Of a stretch of DNA of 63,735 nucleotides, positions 55,596 to 63,735 are shown in pieces. The translations under genes and the position numbers were made by a program. The stretch is taken from positions 1-63,735 of IMG/VR virus record IMGVR_UViG_3300022592_000004; one strand, given 5' to 3'. This DNA is from a virus. The notes under the pieces are model-generated. The model ran no database searches and was not told the DNA's origin. It was given only the letters and a program-made list of their open reading frames with translations. Positions within the stretch are counted from its first letter, which is position 1. Each line of letters starts with the position of its first letter.

Positions 55596-56216
55596 ATGCT
55601 AGAAGCAATTCCTGAGGTAAACACCGTTCCTGAAGTCAAAACCGGGTTCGAGCCGCGCCGCGGCCCTTACCTGATGATTCCATACTGTGCGCAGGGTGGG
55701 ACCGACCAGCACAGAGCGCTGATCGATCTTTACTCCCGGCTGCAAGCAGAGGGGCTTGCCGAGATCGTGTTTCATGAAAACCCAGAGACAACGCTTCTCG
55801 ACTTCATGAATTTCTTTTCCGGGCCCAAAGTCGCGCTCCAGATCTTCGCCCTCATGGATGGAGACAAGGTGGTCGACATCATCGCTATGACGTGGTTGGC
55901 GGACCTGGTGTCCTGCAGCAATGGCGCCCTGATCAAGGGTGTGGGCAGCTTCGTGTTCTTCAAGGATTACCAGAAACCGGCCTACACGGATCCGGTCAGT
56001 AAACTCGTCCTCGATTATTGGTTCGACGTGCTTCTTTTGCAGACCCTTGTTGGCCTAACGCCGGCGCCAAACCGGGCAGCCTCTCTCTTCACCAAGAGGC
56101 TTGGTTTTCAGGAAGTCTGCCGTATTCCCAACTACACGACCTTTGACGGTAAGGTCTGCGACGGGATTGTCTCTTGGATGTCCAGGGAGCTGTATCACGA
56201 CACTAGATTGGAGTGA
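55596..56216 (+). CDS. GNAT-like acetyltransferase of the internal virion block, 206 aa
   Basis: Region 140-206 contains PNRAASLFTKRLGFQEVCRIPNY, the typical end of a GNAT fold, while the centre contains KVALQIFALMDGDKVVDIIAMTW strands. GNAT-type proteins occur next to internal virion proteins in some podoviruses. Whether it acetylates anything is open; the acetyl-CoA loop is not clear. Confidence 0.6.
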   Translation: MLEAIPEVNTVPEVKTGFEPRRGPYLMIPYCAQGGTDQHRALIDLYSRLQAEGLAEIVFHENPETTLLDFMNFFSGPKVALQIFALMDGDKVVDIIAMTWLADLVSCSNGALIKGVGSFVFFKDYQKPAYTDPVSKLVLDYWFDVLLLQTLVGLTPAPNRAASLFTKRLGFQEVCRIPNYTTFDGKVCDGIVSWMSRELYHDTRLE

Positions 56217-56218
56217 TC

Positions 56219-56731
56219 ATGGGGAAAACCGACCAGACTGCAGCTCGGATGACAGCCCAATCCCAGGCACAGATTGGACAGAGCCTCGTCGACTTCTCGA
56301 AGCAGATGTGGGGCGAAAGCGCTCCGTATCGCAAGCAAACCGGAGACTTCTGGTCCAGCATCATGAAGGGAGGCCCCTCTCTTCAGAAGGCGGTAGCTCC
56401 GCAGATCAACAGCGCAACCCAGCAGTTCGCCGTGGCCAAGAAATCCGCGGCTGAACTTCCGCCCGGGGGATTGCGCGACATCACCGCCCGCAATCTCAGT
56501 GTCGCGGAGGCAGGGGCCAAGACCGGAATCTATTCAAGCGGCGTGAATGATGCGGCCATGCGACTTGCCAACCAGGCCGCCCAGGGGACCCAGGCCGGCC
56601 TCAGTGGGATGAGTGGCGGAGCCAATGCCTACGGTGGAGCGGGTGGAACCTATATGAATCTTGCCCAGATGGGAATGCAACAAACGACCGGCTTGGCCAG
56701 TGGTCTCGGTTCCATGGTCGCTATGATTTAG
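56219..56731 (+). CDS. Internal virion protein-like, 170 aa
   Basis: ATG 56219 with GGAG upstream (the frame also allows GTG 56213). Helical, Ala/Gln/Gly/Met-rich with GG motifs, as in the small internal core proteins of podoviruses that are ejected with DNA. The stop codon TAG is shared with an inverted repeat. Confidence 0.6.
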   Translation: MGKTDQTAARMTAQSQAQIGQSLVDFSKQMWGESAPYRKQTGDFWSSIMKGGPSLQKAVAPQINSATQQFAVAKKSAAELPPGGLRDITARNLSVAEAGAKTGIYSSGVNDAAMRLANQAAQGTQAGLSGMSGGANAYGGAGGTYMNLAQMGMQQTTGLASGLGSMVAMI

Positions 56732-56744
56732 TGCACCAGTGCAC
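56731..56744. repeat. GTGCAC-CA-GTGCAC inverted repeat
   Basis: Perfect 6-bp arms with a 2-base spacer; the first base is the last base of the preceding stop. It lies immediately before the AAGGAGG of the next gene, so the hairpin could also affect that ribosome binding site. Related to the elements at 24647 and 37115. Confidence 0.5.
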
Positions 56745-56755
56745 AAGGAGGCTTT

Positions 56756-57127
56756 ATGGCAGGAGCAGGGGACGCGGCAGGAGCATTTCTCGGAGCCCTA
56801 GCCGGAGGCGGCGGCGATTCGGATGATCAATCAAATCTCAGTCGTACCATAGGCAGGAAGGTAGGGGCACCTGCGGGATCTGGATCAAACCTCTCGCGGT
56901 GGCTTGGATCCAAGTTTGGGAGCAAGGGGGACGCCAAGGCCCCGGGCGAAGTGACCGACAACGCAACGACCATGAAGGGCGGCGGCCGCGTCAAGAAAAC
57001 GGGCGTCTATCGCGTCCATAAGGGCGAGGTTGTCATCCCGGCCAAGATCGTCAAAGCGATGGATAAGGTCGCACGCGGTAAACGCAAGCCAGTCCGTAAG
57101 TCCAGCCGAGCCAGCAGCAGGAGGTAA
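56756..57127 (+). CDS. Small virion protein with GGRV-x-HKGE motif and Arg tail, 123 aa
   Basis: ATG 56756 after AAGGAGG. N-terminal Gly/Ala-rich segment (GAFLGALAGGGGDSDD), then GGGRVKKTGVYRVHKGEVVIPAKIV near 77-102, the third copy of the motif found at 34554 and 34946, and the C-terminal tail VRKSSRASSRR. It links the small-protein cluster near the scaffold with the internal virion block, suggesting a shared structural function. Confidence 0.65.
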   Translation: MAGAGDAAGAFLGALAGGGGDSDDQSNLSRTIGRKVGAPAGSGSNLSRWLGSKFGSKGDAKAPGEVTDNATTMKGGGRVKKTGVYRVHKGEVVIPAKIVKAMDKVARGKRKPVRKSSRASSRR

Positions 57128-57129
57128 CA

Positions 57130-58725
57130 ATGGGCGCCCTCGGGAATATCTTCGGTGGGTTCATGCAGGGATATCAAAATACCCTACTGCAGCGCCACGC
57201 TGAGCGCGAGAGACAGTTCACCCAATACATGGATGCAGCTAAGACATACCGGGGCTGGGCGGATCAGGAGAAGCAAAAACCCGTCTGGAATCAGGCTCTG
57301 GTCACCGAAGCCGAGACCAATGCGCAAAAATATGAGGCAATGGCGGAGAAAGCCATCAATCAAAAGATCGGCGGGCTCGCCAAACTCGGCAGCATGATCA
57401 AGGGGATGGGGGGCGGTAAGGGGGTAGGCGCGTTGGGACAAGGTCAGCAGACTTCTCAGGCCGCACCGACGTCAGACACTTCCGGAGTCGGGATGCCTCC
57501 ATCGGCGTCCGGTCCGGGGCCGGAAAGCGTGGGGGGGATGCAGGAAGCTCCTCCGCAGTCTCCTGGAGCTTCGCTATCTCCGGGGCTTCCGGCCGCTCCA
57601 GCTGCCCAGCCGTCCGAGGAAGCGCCGCCACAGGAAGCGCCGAAATCCTCCGCATATGATATGTCTTCGCTGCCAGCCCCTCCAGGCCAGCAACCTTCCG
57701 GTCCGGTCGCTGCGCCGGCGCCGGCGCCATCGATAAGCGTAGCGGCAGCTCAGACTGCTCCTGCAGAAAAGACCGGGCCCATCGGACAGGAGGATCTCGG
57801 CCTGCCAAAGGGATACAGCGTCAACCCGCTCTATGCAACCCAGCAGAGGATGATTCTGACGGCCGAGCAAGCCAAAAACAAAATGCTTACCCAGGATCAG
57901 ATCGAAAAAGCGGACGCGATGCACAAACAGCAGAAGCAATACGCCGACGAGGACGCCGCTGAAATCCAGAAGACACCAGGATGGGATCAGCTCTCGCCGG
58001 CACAGCAAGTGCAGGCGCTCGCTGAAATCAAGACGGGGAGAAGCCTTGGGCTCCTGCAGAATTACGCGGGACGAATCGCCAGGACCACCAAGAACGTGAA
58101 GGATGAGGACGGTCTCTACGATTACCACTACGACATGTTCGGAAACTTTGTCGGGAAAACTCCTTCCGGGCAGACTGCGGGTCAGATCAACATGAGCGCA
58201 AGATATCAGCAGGCTGTCGACGTCTTCAAGAAGGCGAACCCCCAGGCTTCTGATGACGAGGCGAACCAGGCCGTCGCTGGGGCGCAGTCTGGCATTCTCC
58301 AGAACCGCGCAGCTCTTCTGAAGCTGCAACTCGTGCGCGAGCAGGATCTCATAGACATCGGCAAACAACAGTTCCAGTGGAAGAAAGACGCTGAGGCTCT
58401 CAAGAAGACCGGCACCATGTCGTCTGCTCAGGCTCTCGAAACCATTCGGCACTACGACAACATGGCTCAGTTTGAACTCTTCGGTGACCCGCTGAACAAG
58501 GTTCGCCTGACGCAGGGCAAGACTGGAGATGAAGTAGCCGAAATGATCGTAGAGCGCTCTAAAGCACTCCTCGCGGCCTCGGGATTCAACAGAGACGATC
58601 TTATGAAGACCTCGACGGGGAAAACTCCGCCGAGCGTAGAGCAGCAAACCCAAAATGCGGTAAAGAGCTTAACAGCGCCGCCGGGTACGACGAAGAAGAC
58701 AGGAACCATTAAACCCCCAGGATAA
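57130..58725 (+). CDS. Internal virion protein, 531 aa
   Basis: ATG 57130. N-terminal helical segment (MGALGNIFGGFMQGYQNTLLQRHAERERQFTQYMDAAKTYRGW...), a long Pro/Ala/Ser/Gln linker (residues 110-215), then long helices to the C-terminus. Composition and position between two other candidate ejection proteins fit an internal core protein. No enzymatic motif recognised. Confidence 0.65.
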   Translation: MGALGNIFGGFMQGYQNTLLQRHAERERQFTQYMDAAKTYRGWADQEKQKPVWNQALVTEAETNAQKYEAMAEKAINQKIGGLAKLGSMIKGMGGGKGVGALGQGQQTSQAAPTSDTSGVGMPPSASGPGPESVGGMQEAPPQSPGASLSPGLPAAPAAQPSEEAPPQEAPKSSAYDMSSLPAPPGQQPSGPVAAPAPAPSISVAAAQTAPAEKTGPIGQEDLGLPKGYSVNPLYATQQRMILTAEQAKNKMLTQDQIEKADAMHKQQKQYADEDAAEIQKTPGWDQLSPAQQVQALAEIKTGRSLGLLQNYAGRIARTTKNVKDEDGLYDYHYDMFGNFVGKTPSGQTAGQINMSARYQQAVDVFKKANPQASDDEANQAVAGAQSGILQNRAALLKLQLVREQDLIDIGKQQFQWKKDAEALKKTGTMSSAQALETIRHYDNMAQFELFGDPLNKVRLTQGKTGDEVAEMIVERSKALLAASGFNRDDLMKTSTGKTPPSVEQQTQNAVKSLTAPPGTTKKTGTIKPPG

Positions 58726-58732
58726 TAATCGG

Positions 58733-61700
58733 ATGGCCACGCAACCAGAACAGACGCCGGATCCGTTGCAGCCACCCCAGGGGCAAGGTCCTTCTGACGA
58801 AGATCTCCTAAAGCAAAAGTATAAGAGCCCAAGAGATCTACTGCTAGATCCGAACTTCCACAGCATTAAAAATGCCGAAGTGAGGAGGAAACTACTCGGG
58901 ATGATCTATCCCGATTTCAACAATTACGACACGCCGAGCCAAAACGATGCTTTAGGGAAGAAGGTCACTGATTGGCAGAAGTATTACTCGGATCTGGACG
59001 CCGCGGCCAAGCCAAAGACTCCTGCGATTTCAGACAAGGCGATCAGCGCTCTCGCAGGCGGCCTGCCGCCACCGCCCGGGACTGTGCCCTTCAAACCAAA
59101 GTCTACCGCGGGAATCCCCGGAGCGCTGCCGCCGGAGGGAACGCCGCTGGAGTCGATCTGGGACAAAGCCGATACCTACGCCAAAAAGTTCGGCATTGAC
59201 CCTCAGATCAACCGCGCAATTATCCTGGCCGAGTCTGGGGGGGATCCAAATACCAGTCGCACTGACTCCAATGGGCTCCTTTCGCGTGGGCTCTATCAGT
59301 GGAACGGAGCTGGCCGCGGTAAAGGGGTTCCGGATAATCTGGCATTCGATCCCGATTATGTCATTCCAAAGTCCCTCGAGTATATCAAGCCGGTCTATGA
59401 TGATGGTGTGGCGCAAGGTCTATCCGGACAAGATCTGTTGCTCTACATTGGGAGAAACGCACAGAGATATCAGCAGAACGTCGGCGACCGATCCTATTCC
59501 AATGCCTGGGAAACGATACAGACTGGGCAGGAGTTGCCGCAGCGCATAGTGACGGCAACCAAGACCGCGCAAGCGCCGGGAACCACTGCAGCCGTGCCAT
59601 CTCTGCCGGCGCCCCCATCAGCCGGTGGCCGAGCGGCTGGCCCGATGCTTCCACCTCCTCCAGGTGCCGGAGTTCGTGCTACGGGAATCGCAGCTCCGGT
59701 CGCCGCTGAGCCCGCGGCTGGGGCTCGGGCGGCGGGGATCGCGGCGCCCACACCAGCACAGACCCAGAGGCCAGTTCCCGCTGCGCCAACCCCGTTCGAT
59801 CAGATCACGACGCAGATTGCCAACCAAAGGAAGGCCCTCGAGGATCACCTCCAGGAGGGGAAGAACAAGATCGACGCCTTGAAGAAGGAAGTGGAAACCC
59901 CTCCCGCGGCAGATGCCCCGTTCCAGGAGCGCGAGGACTGGCAGCACAAGCAGGGGGTGCTGTCCGATATGGTAGATTCCTACAACGCCGATCAGGAGCA
60001 AAGAATCGCGGCGTTCAACAAGATGATTGCCGACGCGCAGCCACAGTTTACGAAGGCACCGGCAAAATATGCGACTCCAAAGAAGATCTCCTCCGATACG
60101 ATCAGGGCTGTCTATGACTTCTTCCAGCCTGGCCTGGTCGACAAGATGGCAGGTTTTTACGACCTGCATCCGGCCTTGAGACCATTCGCGCAGGGTCTCG
60201 CAGAGGGCACCACATTGGGATTCGCCGGCAGACAGCAGGGAATGCCAGAGCCAACCGGCGCCTACGCGAAGAGCATGGAATGGGTCGGCGAGCAGGCGGG
60301 ATCCCTGCCTTACTACTACCTCGGTGCTCGACTTCTCGGCCTCGCCGGCGGATTGCTGCCGAAGTTACCGATCGTCGGAAGATATCTCGGCATACTTGCC
60401 AAGCTTCCCGAGGCTGTTGGCGTGAGAACCGCCGCCGCGAAGACCGCGGAAGAGGCGGCGGAGATTGCCAGCAAGATGGTTGCGGCTGGCAAGACGATCG
60501 AAGCTCCCGCGGCGCTGGCCGACGCGCTCAGGATCGCAAGTGAGAATCCAAACCTGACCAAATTCCTCACGGTTCCCCTTATCAAAGCCGCAAACGTCGG
60601 AACGGTTATGGCTTCCGTTGGCGCAATCCATGCTATCGCGAACGGCGACGATCCAAAGATAGCCGCTCTTCATGGGTATGAGCTCGCTCTGGCTGGAGAG
60701 ATGATCGCAGCGAGTCCTCCGATGCGGGCACTGGTGGACAAGCTGAGAATGAATATCAAGGATCCGAGCGTCCAGGCGATGCTCCAGAAGATCGGCATCC
60801 CGAAGGCCGCTTTTAAGGATTATGTCGACCAAGCCGGTGAAGCCTTCAAGGAACAGCCTGAAGTTAAAAGGCTCGTCGATGAGGGCGAAGTCCAGTATGC
60901 CGAGGAACTGAAGAGGCATACCGAAGCGGGGACCCTGCACGAACTTCCGGAGAAAGATGATTTTGTCTGGAAATATATCAATCAAAATCTTCCGGAGGGC
61001 ACAAGCGCAGGGGGTTTCATAACAAATTTCACGAGGGGGAAGATCGCTAACGAACATCCGGAGTATGAGGTTCTTCGGACTTTTCTCAATAACTATCTCA
61101 CGCAGCGCCACGCTGCGGCTTTAGGAGAGGCGGCCGCGGGGGCCACGAGCTACGGTTTAGCTGCAGCTGGAATTCAGATCGCCTACACGCCTGGCGATAT
61201 CATGACCAGGCTCAAAGCTGGCGGGCGCGACGGGTTGTCCACCTTCCTTGCTGTAGGGGCATTCCATCTTCCGTCCTTGATCGATGCATTGCAGATCCGT
61301 GCAGGACGCGACCTGGATCCGACGGAAGCCGCCACCGAATACAACAACATGACGACGGCAGAGCGCAAGTTGCTCGTCGGGAAGATAGCGCAGCCGGACA
61401 TCGATCGGGCGGTCGAGAACATCAACAATGAGGCCGGCCAGACGCCGGCGACGACTGAGCCCAACCCTATTCCTCCCGAGGTAGGCGCGACGCCGATTGA
61501 ACCAACCCCAGCTCCAGCCCCTCCGGCCGAGGTTCCTACTCCTCCGCTTCCAAGGCCGCCGACTACCGAAGTGACCGCGCCTCCAGAAACTCCAGAAGCG
61601 GTTCCCGGTCCGATAACGGGCATTGCCCCGGGGGGCACGGTCGACAAGACCCCGCCGCCTGGGGGGGAAGCGCAACAACCAGGTCGCTCTGAAGAACTTG

Positions 61701-63735
61701 TCCGCGGCAGCATATCCACAGATCTTAACCAAAATGGGATGCGCGAGACCGCGGATAACGCGGAGGGAATGGCACAAAAGCCTCTCTCTCCTGGCGTCCA
61801 GTTGATGGGCATCTTTTCCAGTGATTGGAGTCGGGCGATTCAGACGGCGCAGATCTACTCCGATCGTCTTGGCATTCCGATTCTGGCACAAACGAAAGGC
61901 TTGCAGGCATGGCACCTCGGACCATTCGAGGGCCAGAAAACCACGGATGTCATCGACGAAATTCACAATTATGTGAGAAATCCCGACCGGAAGATTGACG
62001 GACGCAGTCTGGATTCGACCGAAGATGGAGAATCTTTCAACGAGTTCAAGAACCGCGGCCTGCAGTTCTTCCAGGATATCCTGCAACGGGCGATACACAA
62101 TCCGGATGGGGCCTACTTCCTTGTAACGCACTATCGTTATATTAAGTTGCTGCAGTCTTTCATCAGCGCGGGTGCGAACGGGCAGACGCTCGAGACTGAC
62201 CCCACGGAGATGGAGCGCAAGGACGGCGACCCGGGCGCCGTTTATCACATCGCGATCACTCCCAACGGCCTTCAGATGCGCAGGATCGATCCCAAGGCCG
62301 ACGATCCCTTGCAGTCCGGGATCTATATCATTCGCCACGGCACGACCGATTACAACGAGGGCAAGCCTGTGGCGCCGGCTATCGGAACTCCCGGAGCGAT
62401 TGAGCAGCCCACCTATCCTGAGACGCTCGAGACGATCGGAGCCCAAGTCCAGGCGCTTGGGTACGGCGGTCGCAAGGTTGTCTTCGTCCCGAATGAGACA
62501 CTCAACAGCTGGATGACCGGCGCGGATCCGGACCAGCTGACCGCCAAGCTGCAGGAGATGGCGGACCCACAGGTCTACGGTGCGCTCATTCTGCCGGGAA
62601 AGGGACTCTACATCTACCGCAAGGACATGATCAGCGGAGACGATATCCAGTCTGCCGTCGACGAAGGCCGCGACCAGGATCTGATGGGCATCGTCCAGCC
62701 CAAGAGTGAGAGCACCACGATCGGCGTCCGAGCGGAAGTCTGGGACGATCCGAATCAGAGGTGGATTGAGGCTGCAACCGCAGTTGTGAGTCCTGAGAAT
62801 CTGGCCGAGCAGGTGGAGAAGTTCCGACAGCAGTTCGTTGGTGCCGGCTACACCGGAAGCAAGTTGCGCATTCGCACGGGGCCGGCAGAGGCAATTGCGG
62901 CTGGCACGATCGAGAAGCGCGGCGGCCCAGAGGGGTTGGCTCCTCCTCCTGAGCCCACGGAGAATCTGCCGGAGAATATCTGGCAGATGACGCGCCAGGA
63001 GTTCATCGACTCCGGCCTGTCCCAGCAGCCGTCCGGCAATCCTCCTGTCAATGGCGTGGTAAATGACTTCAGGGATAAATGGCAACAAGTCGCCAATGCG
63101 AACCTTGCTGACCTTCCTGCATTTCCCGGTGAGACAGCGATCGTCGCGAGAATGGGAAAGCTCTGGAACGATCTTCAGAGCTATCCGTGGCTGCTGGACC
63201 GCAAACTAACATCCCCGGATTATCTCGATCGCACCAAGGCAGAGCTCTTGCGCACTCTCGATCAGTGGTCCGCCGCGATCCCAGAGGAATACGCATCTCC
63301 GGAGATCGTGACTTCGATAGGCAAGCTGATGGATCTCGCCACGAGCCTGGCAAGTGAATATGAAAGACTGGCCACCGAAGGCGACATGTGGGTGGATCCG
63401 CATCGCCACGCCGTTGAGCAGGCGCTTCGTCAGGGCCTGCAGGTTCCTGACAAGGTGATGGTGGACTATCCAGACCTGCAACATCTGGTCAATGGGCCGC
63501 CCGAGAAAGCGCCGGCGCCAGAGACCGAACTGCAACCGATCGAGCCCCTGGAGCCATCGCCGCCGACATTCCCGTCGACGCATGTCCCTTATGCTGCGCA
63601 TGTGGAGCTGCAGACTTTGGGCTATACCCCGGCCGAGACCTACATGATGACGCCCGCTCAGGCGCAGATGAGGGTGAAGTCAAAAATTCCTCGCGAAGGA
63701 TCCAACCCGATCGTCGGTACAAGGTACACGGTCCA
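58733..63735 (+). CDS. Giant internal virion/polyvalent protein with lytic transglycosylase domain (3' end outside window)
   Basis: Over 1,667 residues, 3'-truncated by the window edge. Residues 145-260 are an SLT-type lytic transglycosylase (FGIDPQINRAIILAESGGDPN with catalytic Glu167; then RGLYQWN). Long Pro/Ala linkers follow, a hydrophobic stretch near 520-560 could be a membrane-crossing segment, and residues 990-1215 carry all histidine-phosphatase motifs in permuted order: LNQNG at 998-1002, SSDWSRAIQTA with Arg1034, VTH with His1133, and only then RHG at 1201-1203. A later segment QALRQGLQVPDKVMVDYPDLQ resembles a common polyvalent-protein linker motif. Such proteins are injected with DNA; SLT digests peptidoglycan during entry. 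Confidence 0.8.
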   Translation, partial: MATQPEQTPDPLQPPQGQGPSDEDLLKQKYKSPRDLLLDPNFHSIKNAEVRRKLLGMIYPDFNNYDTPSQNDALGKKVTDWQKYYSDLDAAAKPKTPAISDKAISALAGGLPPPPGTVPFKPKSTAGIPGALPPEGTPLESIWDKADTYAKKFGIDPQINRAIILAESGGDPNTSRTDSNGLLSRGLYQWNGAGRGKGVPDNLAFDPDYVIPKSLEYIKPVYDDGVAQGLSGQDLLLYIGRNAQRYQQNVGDRSYSNAWETIQTGQELPQRIVTATKTAQAPGTTAAVPSLPAPPSAGGRAAGPMLPPPPGAGVRATGIAAPVAAEPAAGARAAGIAAPTPAQTQRPVPAAPTPFDQITTQIANQRKALEDHLQEGKNKIDALKKEVETPPAADAPFQEREDWQHKQGVLSDMVDSYNADQEQRIAAFNKMIADAQPQFTKAPAKYATPKKISSDTIRAVYDFFQPGLVDKMAGFYDLHPALRPFAQGLAEGTTLGFAGRQQGMPEPTGAYAKSMEWVGEQAGSLPYYYLGARLLGLAGGLLPKLPIVGRYLGILAKLPEAVGVRTAAAKTAEEAAEIASKMVAAGKTIEAPAALADALRIASENPNLTKFLTVPLIKAANVGTVMASVGAIHAIANGDDPKIAALHGYELALAGEMIAASPPMRALVDKLRMNIKDPSVQAMLQKIGIPKAAFKDYVDQAGEAFKEQPEVKRLVDEGEVQYAEELKRHTEAGTLHELPEKDDFVWKYINQNLPEGTSAGGFITNFTRGKIANEHPEYEVLRTFLNNYLTQRHAAALGEAAAGATSYGLAAAGIQIAYTPGDIMTRLKAGGRDGLSTFLAVGAFHLPSLIDALQIRAGRDLDPTEAATEYNNMTTAERKLLVGKIAQPDIDRAVENINNEAGQTPATTEPNPIPPEVGATPIEPTPAPAPPAEVPTPPLPRPPTTEVTAPPETPEAVPGPITGIAPGGTVDKTPPPGGEAQQPGRSEELVRGSISTDLNQNGMRETADNAEGMAQKPLSPGVQLMGIFSSDWSRAIQTAQIYSDRLGIPILAQTKGLQAWHLGPFEGQKTTDVIDEIHNYVRNPDRKIDGRSLDSTEDGESFNEFKNRGLQFFQDILQRAIHNPDGAYFLVTHYRYIKLLQSFISAGANGQTLETDPTEMERKDGDPGAVYHIAITPNGLQMRRIDPKADDPLQSGIYIIRHGTTDYNEGKPVAPAIGTPGAIEQPTYPETLETIGAQVQALGYGGRKVVFVPNETLNSWMTGADPDQLTAKLQEMADPQVYGALILPGKGLYIYRKDMISGDDIQSAVDEGRDQDLMGIVQPKSESTTIGVRAEVWDDPNQRWIEAATAVVSPENLAEQVEKFRQQFVGAGYTGSKLRIRTGPAEAIAAGTIEKRGGPEGLAPPPEPTENLPENIWQMTRQEFIDSGLSQQPSGNPPVNGVVNDFRDKWQQVANANLADLPAFPGETAIVARMGKLWNDLQSYPWLLDRKLTSPDYLDRTKAELLRTLDQWSAAIPEEYASPEIVTSIGKLMDLATSLASEYERLATEGDMWVDPHRHAVEQALRQGLQVPDKVMVDYPDLQHLVNGPPEKAPAPETELQPIEPLEPSPPTFPSTHVPYAAHVELQTLGYTPAETYMMTPAQAQMRVKSKIPREGSNPIVGTRYTV

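Noticed and set aside
61157-63088. 643-codon open frame on the minus strand
   Set aside because: It lies fully opposite the giant virion gene, which has recognisable SLT and phosphatase motifs. The minus-strand product is Arg/Leu/Pro-rich with no family features, as expected of an antisense shadow in GC-rich DNA.
1-63735. CRISPR arrays, insertion sequences, integrase or attachment sites
   Set aside because: No regularly spaced repeats, transposase or recombinase motifs were found. The only mobile genes are the LAGLIDADG and HNH endonucleases.

Overview
The window is a 63.7 kb piece of a tailed-phage genome, GC-rich and almost fully coding. All protein genes are on the + strand except one inserted homing endonuclease gene. 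The phage looks like a podovirus with a fairly large genome. It has a large terminase, portal, scaffold and major capsid, followed by connector, stopper and tail proteins, no tape-measure protein, and then a block of internal (ejected) virion proteins that ends in a giant lysozyme-containing polyvalent protein running off the right edge. The host cannot be named from this sequence. Consensus-like sigma70 promoters and strong AGGAGG ribosome binding sites point to an ordinary bacterial host. Replication, lysis and lysogeny genes are not recognised in the window.

Layout. 1-20.1 kb: a dense run of small, mostly unknown genes with ATGA-type overlaps, many encoding small zinc-ribbon, coiled-coil or one- to two-span membrane proteins. 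Recognisable members are a Lar-like zinc finger fused to a coiled coil, an ASCH-domain protein, a beta-class DNA methyltransferase, a J-domain/protein-kinase-like protein followed by a von Willebrand A protein, an adenylosuccinate synthetase homologue, a phage metallopeptidase and a KTSC-domain protein. A minus-strand LAGLIDADG endonuclease gene sits inside the 5' end of the methyltransferase gene.

20.1-25.4 kb: an RNA-coding island. Eight RNAs share one architecture: a terminal helix, an internal loop with YACU on the 5' side and GACUU on the 3' side, an inner helix, then UACAUG. They lie directly upstream of a gene for a Ro60-type TROVE/vWA protein, so I read them as Y RNAs of the tRNA-mimicking (YrlA) kind. 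Several contain nearly complete tRNA bodies in circularly permuted order (3' half first, then acceptor loop, then 5' half), some with anticodon arms and a CCA in the tail position. An ordinary tRNA-Ser, tRNA-Pro and tRNA-His, an HNH endonuclease gene and an FkbM-type methyltransferase gene are interspersed.

25.8-58.7 kb: the virion block, starting from a strong promoter at 25.79 kb. Order: membrane protein, TerL, small zinc proteins, portal, a collagen-like fibre, a run of very small basic proteins sharing an Arg-rich C-terminal tail, scaffold, major capsid, head decoration, connector, a glycosyltransferase, two pairs of tandem paralogues, stoppers, a 1142-residue tail protein, fibre proteins and internal virion proteins. 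58.7 kb to the right edge: a protein of more than 1,667 residues with a lytic transglycosylase domain and what appears to be a circularly permuted histidine-phosphatase domain.

The most interesting features are the Ro60/permuted tRNA-Y RNA island, the homing-endonuclease insertion with a recoded duplicate of the methyltransferase start, the Arg-tail small-protein family and the permuted phosphatase in the ejected polyvalent protein.
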